Source of the DNA: Crambe crambe
Lineage: Eukaryota > Porifera > Demospongiae > Poecilosclerida > Crambeidae
Direction: 5' to 3'
NCBI GenBank assembly: GCA_963924555.1
Contig: OZ004590.1
Location: forward strand, 6,006,001-6,070,000
Length of the DNA: 64,000 bases
The position numbers were made by a program, and so were the translations under genes. How positions within the stretch are numbered: the first letter of the stretch is position 1; the number at the start of each line of letters is the position of its first letter. Under the pieces are notes generated by a model. The model saw only the letters and a list, made by a program, of their open reading frames with translations, ran no database searches and was not told the origin of the DNA. This document shows positions 1 to 11,300 of this stretch, one piece after another.

Positions 1-2623
1 TCATTGGTGGAGATGAACTGTGCAAGTACACTAGTCCTCTACAAGTATCCTTCAAAATTGAATATCTCTGCTCCCATGTGAGAGGTGCCTCGTCCTGCAA
101 GGGAAGCTGAATTTCAGAATTCTAATTATTAGACCAACAGGCAGCTGCTATCACCTTTGCACTCCCATATAAAGTATCTCATACAGACATGCTGTATACC
201 TTAAATTTGTGTATCTTGTCATATAAACTGCCATTGATCATTAATTCATAAACTAAAGCTTGAGGTTTCAGACAAAAGCCACAGAGTTGCAATATATTAG
301 GGTGCCGAAACCTGCAGGATTGAGTGAAATCAAGGTTAATTCTTAATGTTGAGTACTTTATACCTTGTTAATGCTGTCACTTCTGACTGCATTTGTGCAG
401 CTGGCTGACACTTCATTAAAGCATTTTGCCCCACCTGCCATAGATTGAATAACCTTTAATAACCTTTGTCATGCATGCCATAGTAAGATGATAATTATTA
501 TACACACTGATGTCAAAACTTTCACTGCCACCTCCATACATCCTCTGACTGATCCCCGATATACACTGCCAAAACCACCCCTACCGAGAAGATTCCTCTT
601 GCTATAATCATTTGTAGCTTTTGCAAGCTCTGCACCATCAAATTGCATGCAGTTACCTAATAATAGCAATAAATAATGTTACTTGGCCAAAGATGACAAG
701 CACAAACATACCAGCTTCAATCTTAGGCCCTGGTTTTCGACTACTCCTTGGTTGGTGCTGATTCTCTACTAATAGTTTCTGTCTCTTACCTATCGTAATA
801 GTTATCACTTATTGCACGGTTTCTAATAAACTGTGCATACTTTGCTTGATTACAACTTTTGCAGGAATGAAATCCTCATCATCAGATGGCACAGAGATAA
901 TGGCACCTTTACCCATGGATTGAACTGCAGGATTATGAGTGAACTGACCAGATACATTACTTGGGATGGCTTCGGTGGAATCTTTCTGGGAGGATGGTGG
1001 TTCCTCATAAGGACCACCGAAAGGGAGAGTAGAAGCAATCAAATCATCTTCTTTTGCATCTTGATATGTGGAATAGCCACTAGAACCTGCAAGTATATTT
1101 TCTGAATAAAGTGTTTTTGTACCTCTTAATGACTTACATCCCATCTTTTCACATCTATCCTATACAAACATAAATTATGTATCAAGGGCATAGCCATAGG
1201 CTTTCTGAAGTTAACCTACCTCAATGTAGCCAATCCCAAGCCGCACTTCGGTTTTATGAATCCTGCGCAAGTATTTTCCAAGATTCCAATCAGGACTGTC
1301 TGAGATAATGGCACCAGAAAGGTTAAAAAGTGACAGCACCTGACCACCATGCTGGCAGCTCAATTGGAATGCACTACGGGAACGTTCTAATAGTTGGTTA
1401 TAATTGTCTGAAGAATCTGCCATCACTTCAATTGAAGCCCCATCACGTCCATATGCACCTCTTCTCCCCTTCTTCATCATACATACACTAACCTAGCACA
1501 ACAATTTATGGTTCTAGCTAGGTTTAGCTATTAATTTTTTTAAAAATTACTGTAACGTGATTATCATCCAATCTTCCTTTGCCTTTTTTAAGACGATTTT
1601 TCTGTTTTATCTGTAGGGCTTTCCCTCTAGCTATAAGGGAAGCTGGATCTAGAGAAGGTGCTATAAAAGCAAGAGGATCAATTTAATACCATTAATAGCT
1701 CTATTATAGCTATACTTACAAACTGGAGATACTGCTTCTCCACCTAAGGCGGCCTCGATCTCTGTAGCAAACCTTTTAGTAATGTCCAATACCTTGCGCT
1801 TATCCATGTCCACGCCACCGCGGCTGTTGCAGACACGCATTGCAGTAACTGCAAACACGCGTACGTTGTTCGTAATAATAATTATGACGTCGACATCACT
1901 ATGTACCTTGCTGAGCTCGAGGAGTCATTGCTTGAACAGCTTCATCAGCCTTGAGATATCATATATTTTATTATAACATCAACATCATGCATAGCCTACC
2001 TTATCGTATTCCACGTTAGCCACATCCATGTACAATCTTATGACTACCTCGGGGACTAAAACATCCATTACATACCCAAATAACTAGGTATACAACCTTG
2101 TATAATATCATAGATTATGGTAGCTATAGCTATACTTTCTACCTTCATATCATTTGGACAAAATGTCTTCAACATTTGTGAAGCTACCAGCTCATGTTGC
2201 TGTTCCGTTAAGTGGAGTCTAGAGCAGCATAGTTTTAGTGCTGCTATAGAGAGAATTTAAATATATAATTATAGCTGTGTAAACAAATGATGGGTGGGAG
2301 AAAACTTGATGATTACTGTAGCTACAACAACCTAATACCCTTTGTACATACCCCTTTTCTTAGGTGGCCCATTTTTAAAGACACTGTGCCTCCATGAGTA
2401 AATCTACAAATTAAACAACTAAGTTATAAATATAAATTTCCTGAGTAGGCTAACTATCACCTTTTCGGCTTTAATATCTAACACAACTTTATTTAACTGG
2501 TCGACCTTGGCCAGTAACTCGCATTCCTGATTTAGCAGAGAAAAAACAACAACAAACTAGCTAATGTAGCTGTTATACGACATGGAGCAACATAGAGTTA
2601 GCTAGCTTACTGGCCAAAGACAT
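1..2623 (-). CDS. IRAK/Pelle-like (TKL) serine/threonine kinase, 5' part, runs off left edge
   Basis: Multi-exon minus-strand gene; the window holds the N-terminal region and the start of the kinase domain. The kinase part is clear. The exon near 530-655 gives the glycine loop GRGGFGSVYRG and the lysine strand VAVKVL. About 351-420 gives MQSEVTALTR (alpha-C region). About 180-316 gives RFRHPNILQLCGFC and LVYELMINGSLYDKIH. About 1-100 gives RGLVYLHSS (alpha-E). This pattern is that of the IRAK/Pelle/RLK group, which acts downstream of Toll/IL-1-type receptors in animals. The catalytic loop (HRD) and DFG lie beyond the edge. Exons upstream (about 2463-2528, 2155-2248, 1990-2067, 1741-1844, 1550-1660, 1216-1490, 809-1140) join in phase into a partly coiled-coil N-terminal region that I do not recognise; no death domain is obvious. 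The first exon is uncertain: ATG at 2623 is one option. The N-terminal exons could also be a separate gene. Confidence 0.72.
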
Positions 2624-2768
2624 AGCTGACAAGGGGAACGGACCTTCGTTCTTTGTAATAGGTACGACTAGTATACCACGACAAGCGCGCGCATGCTCAG
2701 TTTACTCAAGGTCATCAAGCAAGCCTAGCGCCTAGGAACGTTAGGATGACGTCGTTAGATTCATAATA

Positions 2769-3500
2769 ATGTCAGTTCGGAATTTTACTTCTTTAGTTCG
2801 GAATTTCACTGCGGAGTTTTCTTCAGTTCGGAATTTTCACTGCGGAGATTTTTCAGTTCGGAATTTTACTACGGAAGGTTCTTCAGTTCGGAATTTTCGT
2901 TTCGGAGGTTTTTCAGTTCGGAATCTTCACTGCGGAGGTTTTTCAGTTCGGAATTTTACTACGGAAGGTTCTTCAGTTCGGAATTTTCGTTTCGGAGGTT
3001 TTTCAGTTCGGAATTTTCACTGCGGAGGGTTCTTCAGTTCGGAATTTTCACTGCGGAAGGTTCTTCAGTTCGGAATTTCGTTTCGGATCCCAAAATCGCT
3101 AGAAATTGCCCTTCTCGGCTTCCATAGAAATGGACGATGTCTAAATTCACCGAATGGGTTCATATGTGTCTGCAACATAGACTACACTGGACAGACATGT
3201 GATAGAGTCATTGATCATTGTGAGTCAGTCGACTGCAGTGGACATGGTCAATGTCGAAATTCACTCAGTGGGTTCACATGTGCCTGTAATCAAGGCTACA
3301 CAGGACAGATGTGTGAAACAGTCATTAATAGATGTAAGTCAGTCAACTGCAGTGGGAAAGGGCAATGCCTGGATTCACCCAGTGGGTTCACATGTACCTG
3401 TGATGTAGGATACACTGGACGGATCTGTGAAATAGCTATCATTAACCGTGAGTTGATTAATTGCAATAAGAATTCAACAGTTATGTCTCTAGCTAGCTAG
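2769..3500 (+). CDS. EGF-repeat open reading frame fused to a 30-bp minisatellite; fragment or pseudogene possible
   Basis: Single open frame of 243 codons. Residues 1 to about 105 are encoded by about ten 30-bp tandem units and read as ten-residue repeats beginning SVRNF (for example SVRNFHCGGF, SVRNFTTEGS). Residues about 115-230 are EGF-like: one module lacking its first two cysteines, then two complete modules with the six-cysteine spacing (motifs GFTCACNQGYTG and GFTCTCDVGYTG). EGF repeats are extracellular protein-binding modules. There is no signal peptide or membrane span, and the frame ends shortly before an assembly gap. The minisatellite has replaced whatever stood upstream of the first EGF module. 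It could be an exon of a larger EGF gene continuing through the gap, or a decaying piece; the translated repeat may never be made. Confidence 0.4.
   Translation: MSVRNFTSLVRNFTAEFSSVRNFHCGDFSVRNFTTEGSSVRNFRFGGFSVRNLHCGGFSVRNFTTEGSSVRNFRFGGFSVRNFHCGGFFSSEFSLRKVLQFGISFRIPKSLEIALLGFHRNGRCLNSPNGFICVCNIDYTGQTCDRVIDHCESVDCSGHGQCRNSLSGFTCACNQGYTGQMCETVINRCKSVNCSGKGQCLDSPSGFTCTCDVGYTGRICEIAIINRELINCNKNSTVMSLAS
2772..3088. repeat. 30-bp minisatellite (unit contains CAGTTCGGAATTTT)
   Basis: About ten head-to-tail units of 30 bp (some 29 or 31). The first half of each unit is nearly constant and the second half alternates among three versions (TTTACTACGGAAGG, TTTCGTTTCGGAGG, TTTCACTGCGGAGG types). The versions recur in order, which suggests expansion as higher-order blocks of about 90 bp. 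Confidence 0.9.
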
Positions 3501-3611
3501 CTATATTCTTCTGCTTATATCAAAAGTTAGTAAAGAAGTGAGTAAAAAACTCTTGATATTAGCTATAAGTTTCAAATATGCTTATATAAGGGATGCTAGT
3601 ATCAGAACTCT

Positions 3612-3811
3612 NNNNNNNNNNNNNNNNNNNNNNNNNNNNNNNNNNNNNNNNNNNNNNNNNNNNNNNNNNNNNNNNNNNNNNNNNNNNNNNNNNNNNNNNN
3701 NNNNNNNNNNNNNNNNNNNNNNNNNNNNNNNNNNNNNNNNNNNNNNNNNNNNNNNNNNNNNNNNNNNNNNNNNNNNNNNNNNNNNNNNNNNNNNNNNNNN
3801 NNNNNNNNNNN
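3612..3811. other. Assembly gap of 200 N
   Basis: A run of 200 undetermined bases, probably a scaffold gap of arbitrary size. It separates the EGF frame from the PHD-like last visible exon of the transposase gene and hides the 3' end of that gene. Confidence 0.99.
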
Positions 3812-6800
3812 TTAGCTCTTGTAAGTTTTGTACACATGCAGTGCCACCATCTACTGCATAATCCACATTGCACCCATGTTCTTGCTCTAGGGTGGGCACA
3901 CTTTCTTTCAGAGCACTTGCTGCTGACTGTAATCTCGATATCACTTCCTACAGAAAAAGGACCACTACCAATTAACTTGACTTCCACAAGTTTTAGTAGG
4001 GGGCACTATTTAGAAGTGCATAACATAGATTGAGAGGTGCAGCTCCCCTCATTACCACATGCTTACCATGACTATAGGGAGGGAGGGGGGGGGGGCCATT
4101 TTTCACACTCACACAAGTGTGTAACTGCTTACCAATTGCTGCTTCTTCTTCATCCTCTCCCTCTGTGACTAATAGATTAGTCTCTCTGATTTGGGTACCA
4201 TGACCTCCATGGGGTTTGGCAGGGGGCACTATTTAAAGTTGTACTGAGAATTACAAGTGTAGATCAGATTTTGCCTTACCTTTGAGAGATGCAGCTCCCC
4301 TCATACACTTGCCACGGCCAGCTGAGGATTTGGGATTGGTCTCTTTGCTTTGTGCACCATGACCTACATGGGGGCACTACTATTTAGACAACTCTTGCCT
4401 TTACACATACTTTTTATTTTACCTTTGAGAGATGCAGCTCTCCTTGTCACACGCTTACCATGGCCAGAGGGGGGTACTAAAGTGAAAAGTAAAAATAAAC
4501 GTAATCATTTAAAAGTGTGTGACTGGTTACCGATTGCTGCTTCTTCTTTATCTTCTTCCTCTGTGACTGATCCATCAATCTCTCTGTTTTGGGTACCACG
4601 ACTTCCACGGGGTTTGGCAGGGGGTACTATTTAGAATCAGAGAATTACGTACAGACTGAAATTACAAGTATGTAGATCAGACTCTTGCCTTTGTCACTGA
4701 GAGATCCAGCTCCCCTCATCATCACACGCTTACCACGACCAAGGGGTTGGGTAGTAGGGGGGGCTGGTGTGCTGCTTGTAAATGTAGACTCCAGAAATGT
4801 TTCTGGGAAAAATGAATCATACAGTATTATATTATATATTTGGAGTAAACAGGTTGCATACTTTCACGCTGATCGGTTCTGACTTCTGAATAGTGAAAAG
4901 ATAATTATGAAATTTTAAAAATATTTTTGCACTTACTTAACCAGGCATTGTAACGAGTATCAGTATTGATATCGTACCCCTCTTCAAATCGACTCTCAAA
5001 TAGAGCTAATTCTAGTTCAGTGAACACATGCCCAGGAGCTATGTTAGTCAAATTATAGAGTGCAATGATTATAGTATAGCTTCAAGCCACTTACAAGTCA
5101 CTGCAGGTGCTACACTTTCCCTAGTTTTGCCAGCTATATTTTTCTTTTTTCTCTCCACTGCCTTTAGTTCACGTCCAAGCTTCCTCTGCTCCTTTAATTG
5201 TAATTGTTCCTTTTGGCTCAAGTTCTTTGTTGGTTGTCCTGTATAGTAACATCACTAGTTAGATATATAGCTCTAGCTACACAAAAAAAGGGTGAGAAAT
5301 GACAATTATGACACTATCCATGGTGTAGTCTAGACCTTATCAAAACAGGTTAAATAAAACCCTGCAGCTGTGTTAGTAGTCACATGAAACATGAGTAAAG
5401 CTCTCTAATTGAACTTGCCTGTACTGGTATCTTCTATAATTTTCAGTTTCACCCACAAATTGTATCTTTCATCATGTAGCAAGTCATAACCATTGTCATA
5501 CCGCTGCTTGAACAAAATGAGCTCTTCCTCAGTAAAATCTGGACAATCTAATTTGCTTCGAACAATTGCATCTGCCTCCTTTTCTGTCTGATCTTTTTTC
5601 TTTGCATCCTCTTCTTTCTTCTTCTTTTTCTTTGCATTTTCTTCCCTTTTCTTATCTTGTTCTTCCTTCTTCTTTCTCTTTTTCTCAGCTTCTTCTGTCT
5701 TCTTTTTTTCCTTTTCCTTTAATAGCCTTAAATTTTCTTCACTGGTCAAAACCCGACTGGATTTCTTTGGCTGATGCATTTTAGTTTTATAAATTGGAGA
5801 AGGGACCTGGAGATTCATGAAACTTTTTGATCTTTCAGCTAATACCACAATATTCTCAACACTAGCACTTCCTTCTTTCTCTTCAAACTCGGGCATCATA
5901 ATCGAACCTTCTAAACCATCATCCTCATTGGCTGAATACGAATCCAGGAAAGGACGTCTTTGTGCACATTTATGGCATGGACTATAAAATGGTATATAGG
6001 CAAGATTTGAAGACGTGGTCAGTGTTGGCTCTTGTGATTCTGATACTAATTCGAGAGCACTTGGATTGAACGGCACTTTACCAGTCGTTTTGAAGCCAGC
6101 AGTAATATTTTTTACTGACATCGAGTTCATCCAAGCTTCATTAAAAAGTGTAGCAAAATTGTACCGTGTGACGACTTGTCCTGGGTGTGCCATTATAAAC
6201 TGGTGGCATGCTTTTCTCCAGGCTGCTTTTAAGGGACCAAAACATCCCTTGTCCAATGGCTGCGTAAGATTGGTTGTATTCGGAGGTAGTGTGAATAGCA
6301 AGACCTCTTGCTTTGCTGCTAAACTTATAGTTTCAGGGCAATAGTGCGACGAATGGCCATCAAATATAAGAAGTAAAGGTCGTGTACTTGGTGCATACTT
6401 CAAGAAATGCTTTATAAACCACTCGTTAAACAAGCCTTGGTCGATCCATCCTTTCATAGAAAGTCCATACACAGTACCTGGTACTTCTCCTATTGTTAAA
6501 TCATGGGCAAGGTTCTTCCTGTCCCAAATGATCATAGGGGGAATACAATAACCTGCAGCACTAACACAGGCAACAACAGTTATTTGAGTCTTGTCTCCAG
6601 AGGTAACTGTAACAGGATGTCTCTCATCGCAGCTGTAGATTCCTTTAATTGCTTTAGGACTTAGTGGAAAGCCTGATTCGTCCATATTAAAAATTAAATT
6701 TGGTTTATCCATCAAATTATTTTTTGTGAGTGTATCTTCAAGAACATCAAAATATTCACGAAGTGATCCTGGATCTGCAGCCATGGCCCTGGCCTTGGAG

Positions 6801-7246
6801 AGTGGAGCACCAACTCTCAAAGTTAGATTGGGGTGTCTCCTACAAAAATTGTCCCACCAACCATTCGACACTTGATGACCAAGCTTGTTACTCACAATTT
6901 CCATTACATCTTGACGTGACCGTGGGAAACCAACCTTTGCACATCCAACAAGAAACATCTCCAGTTCCCTCTCTTCTTCTTCTGTTAAGTAGGTCGGTGG
7001 ACCGCTACGTAAGCCAGTTACACGACCAGAGGCATGATCCCAGAGTGTAGATCTTGGAATCCCGTATTCCTCAGCTGCACGACGAACACTTATATCACTG
7101 GATGCTACTGCATGAAGTGCTCTTTGAAGTTTTTCACAACTGTAAGTCTTATATTTAGTTGGTCTTTCGGTGGAGGTACATGTGTAAGAATGTTTCGCAC
7201 CAGAAGACTTGAAAATACGCTCTTTTAAGGGAAGATTAGGCCACAT
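3812..7246 (-). CDS. pogo/Tigger-type DDE transposase gene with exon-repeated basic/acidic tail and PHD-like finger
   Basis: The first exon (7246 to about 5416) encodes about 610 residues: an N-terminal HTH of the psq/CENP-B type (about residues 35-75), a second DNA-binding part (about 90-150), then a DDE_1 domain with FNMDESGF, LLIFDGHSSHY and NTTNLTQPLD. These give the three acidic residues, with 35 residues between the second and third. A long Lys/Glu coiled coil and the motif LILFKQRYDNGYDLLHDERY follow. Later exons read in phase: about 5237-5090 (coiled coil); about 5029-4932 (ELALFESRFEEGYDINTDTR, a repeat of the preceding motif); then alternating short exons between 4840 and 4010, basic (GRGKRVMMRGA type) and acidic (VTEEEDKEEAAI type). 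The last visible exon (about 3939-3812) has a Cys/His pattern including CSERKCAHPRARTWVQC and WWHCMC, like a PHD finger. It continues into the gap. Two introns appear to use GC donors. It may be a transposon or a host gene derived from one; no terminal inverted repeats were found around it. Confidence 0.82.
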
Positions 7247-8393
7247 TCTCTAAGAATACAAAAGTTGACATTATATAGGAAGTGTATGGTTATAGTCTTT
7301 GGAGCCATATTAAATTAGTAGTAGTTTAGCTCCTCCCTGTATAAACATGATAGCTCTGATCATTCAACAGGTGCATACAGCAGATTGCAGTAATCTTGCA
7401 ACAGGAAATCCAAAACTGCAAAACCAAAATTTACATAGCCTCCTTTCAAGTAGCCCAACTCCAAAGTCATTTGAAAGGAGGCTATGTAAATTTTGGTTTT
7501 GCTGTTCTGGATTTCATGTTGTAAGATCACTGCAATCTGCTGTATTGCACACCTCAGGACATAATGCTCAAACATGAAATTATAATGAAATAGCTAGCTC
7601 ATGGCTCCGATTCTTCAGTATTTTACTTATTTTTGTTGGTATGATTTAAATACTGAAATCTAAGGCCTTAGAATGGCATAGCTATATTAATAGGGGAATA
7701 ATTATGTGATCATTCCAAAAGGGAAGAATCTCAGTGCAGATAAGCTTAAGCTTAGACTGATTTTGCGAATTGGCTCTGCAACAGGCAACTAGATCTATAG
7801 CTAGCTAGTTGTAAATGAAGCACATGCACTACCTACAAAACAAACCTGGTCACCAGCAGCACCAGCAGGCAGTTAAGCAGCTCTACAACACTCTTCAGTC
7901 CTTCTCCGTCGGATCGATCGACAATTGATTATGCGCGCATGCGTAAGATCGGCCGTCCGTATATTCTTTGATCATGAGAATGCCAGCAGTTTATTGAAAA
8001 GGTCAGAAACTTTTTCTCTCTCTAACGTGATAGCTATGGCACAAACCTAATCATTTGTGGGATAATTTATGCCTTGAATTACTAGAAAGCAAGGTTTTTG
8101 TTAAGCGCTCGAACATTGAGGTAAGCATGCGAGAATCGATGTATTTCGGACTGTGAAACAATCAACTGTTGCAACGGTAATTTTGAAGCATAGCTACTCT
8201 TTTGGGGAATAATTTTTAGACACTCAAACTACTATTTTTATGTACTTAAATTATATTTGGGGGAGCTTTATAAACTGGAATACGGCGTCCGATTATAGGT
8301 GGTGTCTGATAATTGGTGTCTCACTCTAACTGTATGCTACTCTAATCCTGCAAGTCACATGATTATTTTTTTTTATCGCTCCACCATTTCCAG
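7247..8393. other. Intergenic region with a foldback element; otherwise nothing recognised
   Basis: Lies between the transposase start and the first recognisable exon of the first sugar porter. It contains the foldback element at 7371-7550. I looked here for the missing first exons of the sugar porter (a counterpart of MNWYVWTRALF) on the plus strand and found none. Confidence 0.7.
7371..7550. mobile_element. Foldback MITE-like element, about 80-bp inverted arms
   Basis: The left arm (7371 to about 7450, starting GTGCATACAGCAGATTGCAG) and right arm (about 7472-7550) are inverted copies with a few mismatches. They are separated by about 20 bp. The two opposite open frames here are the same arms read on both strands, not genes. 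Such structures are typical of non-autonomous DNA transposons or snap-back elements. Confidence 0.8.
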
Positions 8394-11300
8394 GGTTTGA
8401 TAGTGTCACTGTTCTTTATCTGTGGACTCGCTGGAGCACTGATGGCTGGCTTCATCTCTGACTTAGCAGGCAGGAAGCCAGCTGTCATATTAGGAGCAAG
8501 TCTTGTGGCCTCAGGTGCTCTACTACATGCAGCAGCAGTACATTTAGGGTGAGTCAATCTACTATATACAAATAATCAACGATGAACTTTTTAAATTAAC
8601 AGGATGGCACTCGCTGGCCGAGTAATTGGAGGTATTGGTTTAGGGTGAGTCCAATTTGCTACATTATGGCTGTGCAATTGCTGTTAATGCTGTCATATAA
8701 TATTATAGTGTATTGTATCAAGTGACTCCACTCTACATGGCCGAAATGGCACCTGAAGACTTACGAGGAAGACTGTTGTCATTTATCACTATTTATGGTG
8801 CTTGTGCATACTTGGTAAGTAGTGAGCACTTGAGTATTGAAGGAGGGTGCAGCCCTATGAATAGTCTGGTGTAGCCAAAATATGGTAGGGAAATATGGTA
8901 AAGGGTCAGCTACACCAGGCAGTTATGTTAACCAACAAATGCTTTGGCCTCTAATAAAATAAGCATGAATGTTACAGCTGTGAAGAATACTGTCACTTTA
9001 CAGCTGGGAACTGTTTTGAATATTGCCGTGAAAGACACCTGTTTCGGATGGAGAATATCTCTGGGAGTTCCATCTGTGGCAGGAACACTCTTGGCAGTGG
9101 GAATGGTCTTCTTCCCAAGATCTCCAAGGTTAGAATTATACGTAGTTACATATGCAATGAGGCCAAGGGATCCACGCTAAGGGTCCCAAGGTACATATGA
9201 TTTGCCCTCCAAACACAGTGAGAACATTAGGAGCCTGGGGGTGTAAGTATTCCATATTGATCGAGGAGCAATAGCTTATTAAATAGGTTTTACAATGTAG
9301 TCTTATGGCTAACCTGAGAGGGAATAATACATCGATCTCTAGCTGATTCAGGTAGCTACATATGAGAGGGAGCTGATTCAGGTAGCTACATATGAGAGGG
9401 AGCTGATTCAGGTAGCTACATATGAGAGGGAGCTGATTCAGGTAGCTACATATGAGAGGGAGCTGATTCAGGTAGCTACATATGAGAGGGAGCTGATTCA
9501 GGTAGCTACATATGAGAGGGAGCTGATTCAGGTAGCTACATATGAGAGGGAGCTGATTCAGGTAGCTACATATGAGAGGGAGCTGATTCAGGTAGCTACA
9601 TATGAGAGGGAGCTGATTCAGGTAGCTACATATGAGAGGGAGCTGATTCAGGTAGCTACATATGAGAGGGAGCTGATTCAGGTAGCTACATATGAGAGGG
9701 AGCTGATTCAGGTAGCTACATATGAGAGGGAGCTGATTCAGGTAGCTACATATGAGAGGGAGCTGATTCAGGTAGCTACATATGAGAGGGAGCTGATTCA
9801 GGTAGCTACATATGAGAGGGAGCTGATTCAGGTAGCTACATATGAGAGGGAGCTGATTCAGGTAGATTATAACGTATGCATGAGAGGGAGATCTCTAACT
9901 GATTCAGGTAGATACATAACAGATTATAATTTTGCACTCCAAATTGGCATTTGTGTTTCTAGGTGGTTAGTGAAAAGACACAGAGAAGAAGAGGCTTTAC
10001 AGGTACTAGTCAGAATATACGGAGATGAAAAGAGAGCAGGAGAACAACTGCTAGAGATCAAATCAACACTGAGTGAGACAGAAGAATCACTTTCACAAAC
10101 GCTGAAGTACATATGTACATGGAAAAATATCCAAAGGTAAAAGTAGCTAGTGAATTGGAGTTTTGTTGTTTTATTGCTTTTGTTTGTTTGTTTGTTTGTT
10201 TGTTGTTTTCCACTCATTACACAATAGGATTTTGCTTGGATTTCTTATCCTCTTCCTTGGACGTGTGGTTGGCGTGAATTTTATCACGTAAGCAGTGGGA
10301 TTGTAGCTAATGACTGCATGTATGAGTGAGTTCATTTTTCAATGTCTCTTCAGGTATTTCTCTGTGTCAGTGTTTTGCAGCATCGGTTTACCAGGATTTG
10401 TAGCATCTCTAGCAATAGCTGTAGTTAACATTATCTTCATAGCTTTGTCTCTTTTCGTTATAGATAAGGTGAGTTTGCTTTCACACCATAGCTAATCAAA
10501 GAAATTTTTAAAGAATAATTATGTTCACTGAATACTTCAGATTGGTCGAAAGCCACTGCTTTTGATTGGAGCTTTTATAATCTTTGTTTGTTTCATCGTG
10601 GCTGCCGCACTGATTTTCAGATTTGATTTGGAAAACAGTGTGATGGAAGGACTCACCCTGAGCCAGCGAGTGGCAGGGTACTTTATGATGATTATTGTGT
10701 CTCTCTTGGTGGGGATGCACACTATGTCTTTTGGGTGAGTTCTGGTTTGTCCTGCATACACACTGAACAATTTTTTCATGTTGATAGCTTTCTATAGAGA
10801 TTACCTACCTACATTATCATACATACAGAAAGAAAACATAACTGCCTCTTTAGCTTTTCCATTCTAACATCCTATAGGAGCATTCCATGGGTCATCATGG
10901 GTGAACTCTTTCCTCTCAGGGGTAGAAGTAAGTATCATTATTCTAATCGTAAGACAGTAAGTAGCCCATACTGTTCACCAGCTAGCAGAGGGTGTGTCAT
11001 GTGGCCTATTATGGTAGTCTCATCCCCAGGCCCTTAATTATGACTCAAAAGAGGAGGGTCTGGGGGGGGGGGGGGGGGAATTATGATTATCTAACATAGC
11101 TAGCTACTGGCAAACCCACCTGATGTACCCTGCTGTGTTTAGGTTTGATGATATCAATAAGTAATACTGGATTTTGGATTGGATTTGTGGTCATCAATCA
11201 GATTGGTCCCGTTCTTGTCAGCACCCCTCTGCGCGTGTCTGGAACAACACTGCTCTTTGCCGGCATTAACCTGTTTGTTTTCGTCTTCATCCTACTAATG

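Noticed and set aside
3838-3987. Independent PHD-finger gene at the gap
   Set aside because: The exon joins in phase to the repeated small exons of the transposase gene and shares their flanking wording, so it is treated as its 3' part.
5566-6344. Plus-strand open frames inside the transposase exon
   Set aside because: Shadows of the strongly supported minus-strand transposase frame.
7347-7577. Pair of opposite open frames of 71 and 76 codons
   Set aside because: They are the two arms of a foldback element read on both strands; no codon or domain support.
8820-8945. Short inverted words CTGGTGTAGC / GCTACACCAG in a sugar-porter intron as an element
   Set aside because: Only about 10 bp of pairing and no flanking duplication; within chance expectation.
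9341-9868. CRISPR-like regular array
   Set aside because: The repeat units are directly adjacent with no spacers, in an intron of a eukaryotic gene; it is a minisatellite.
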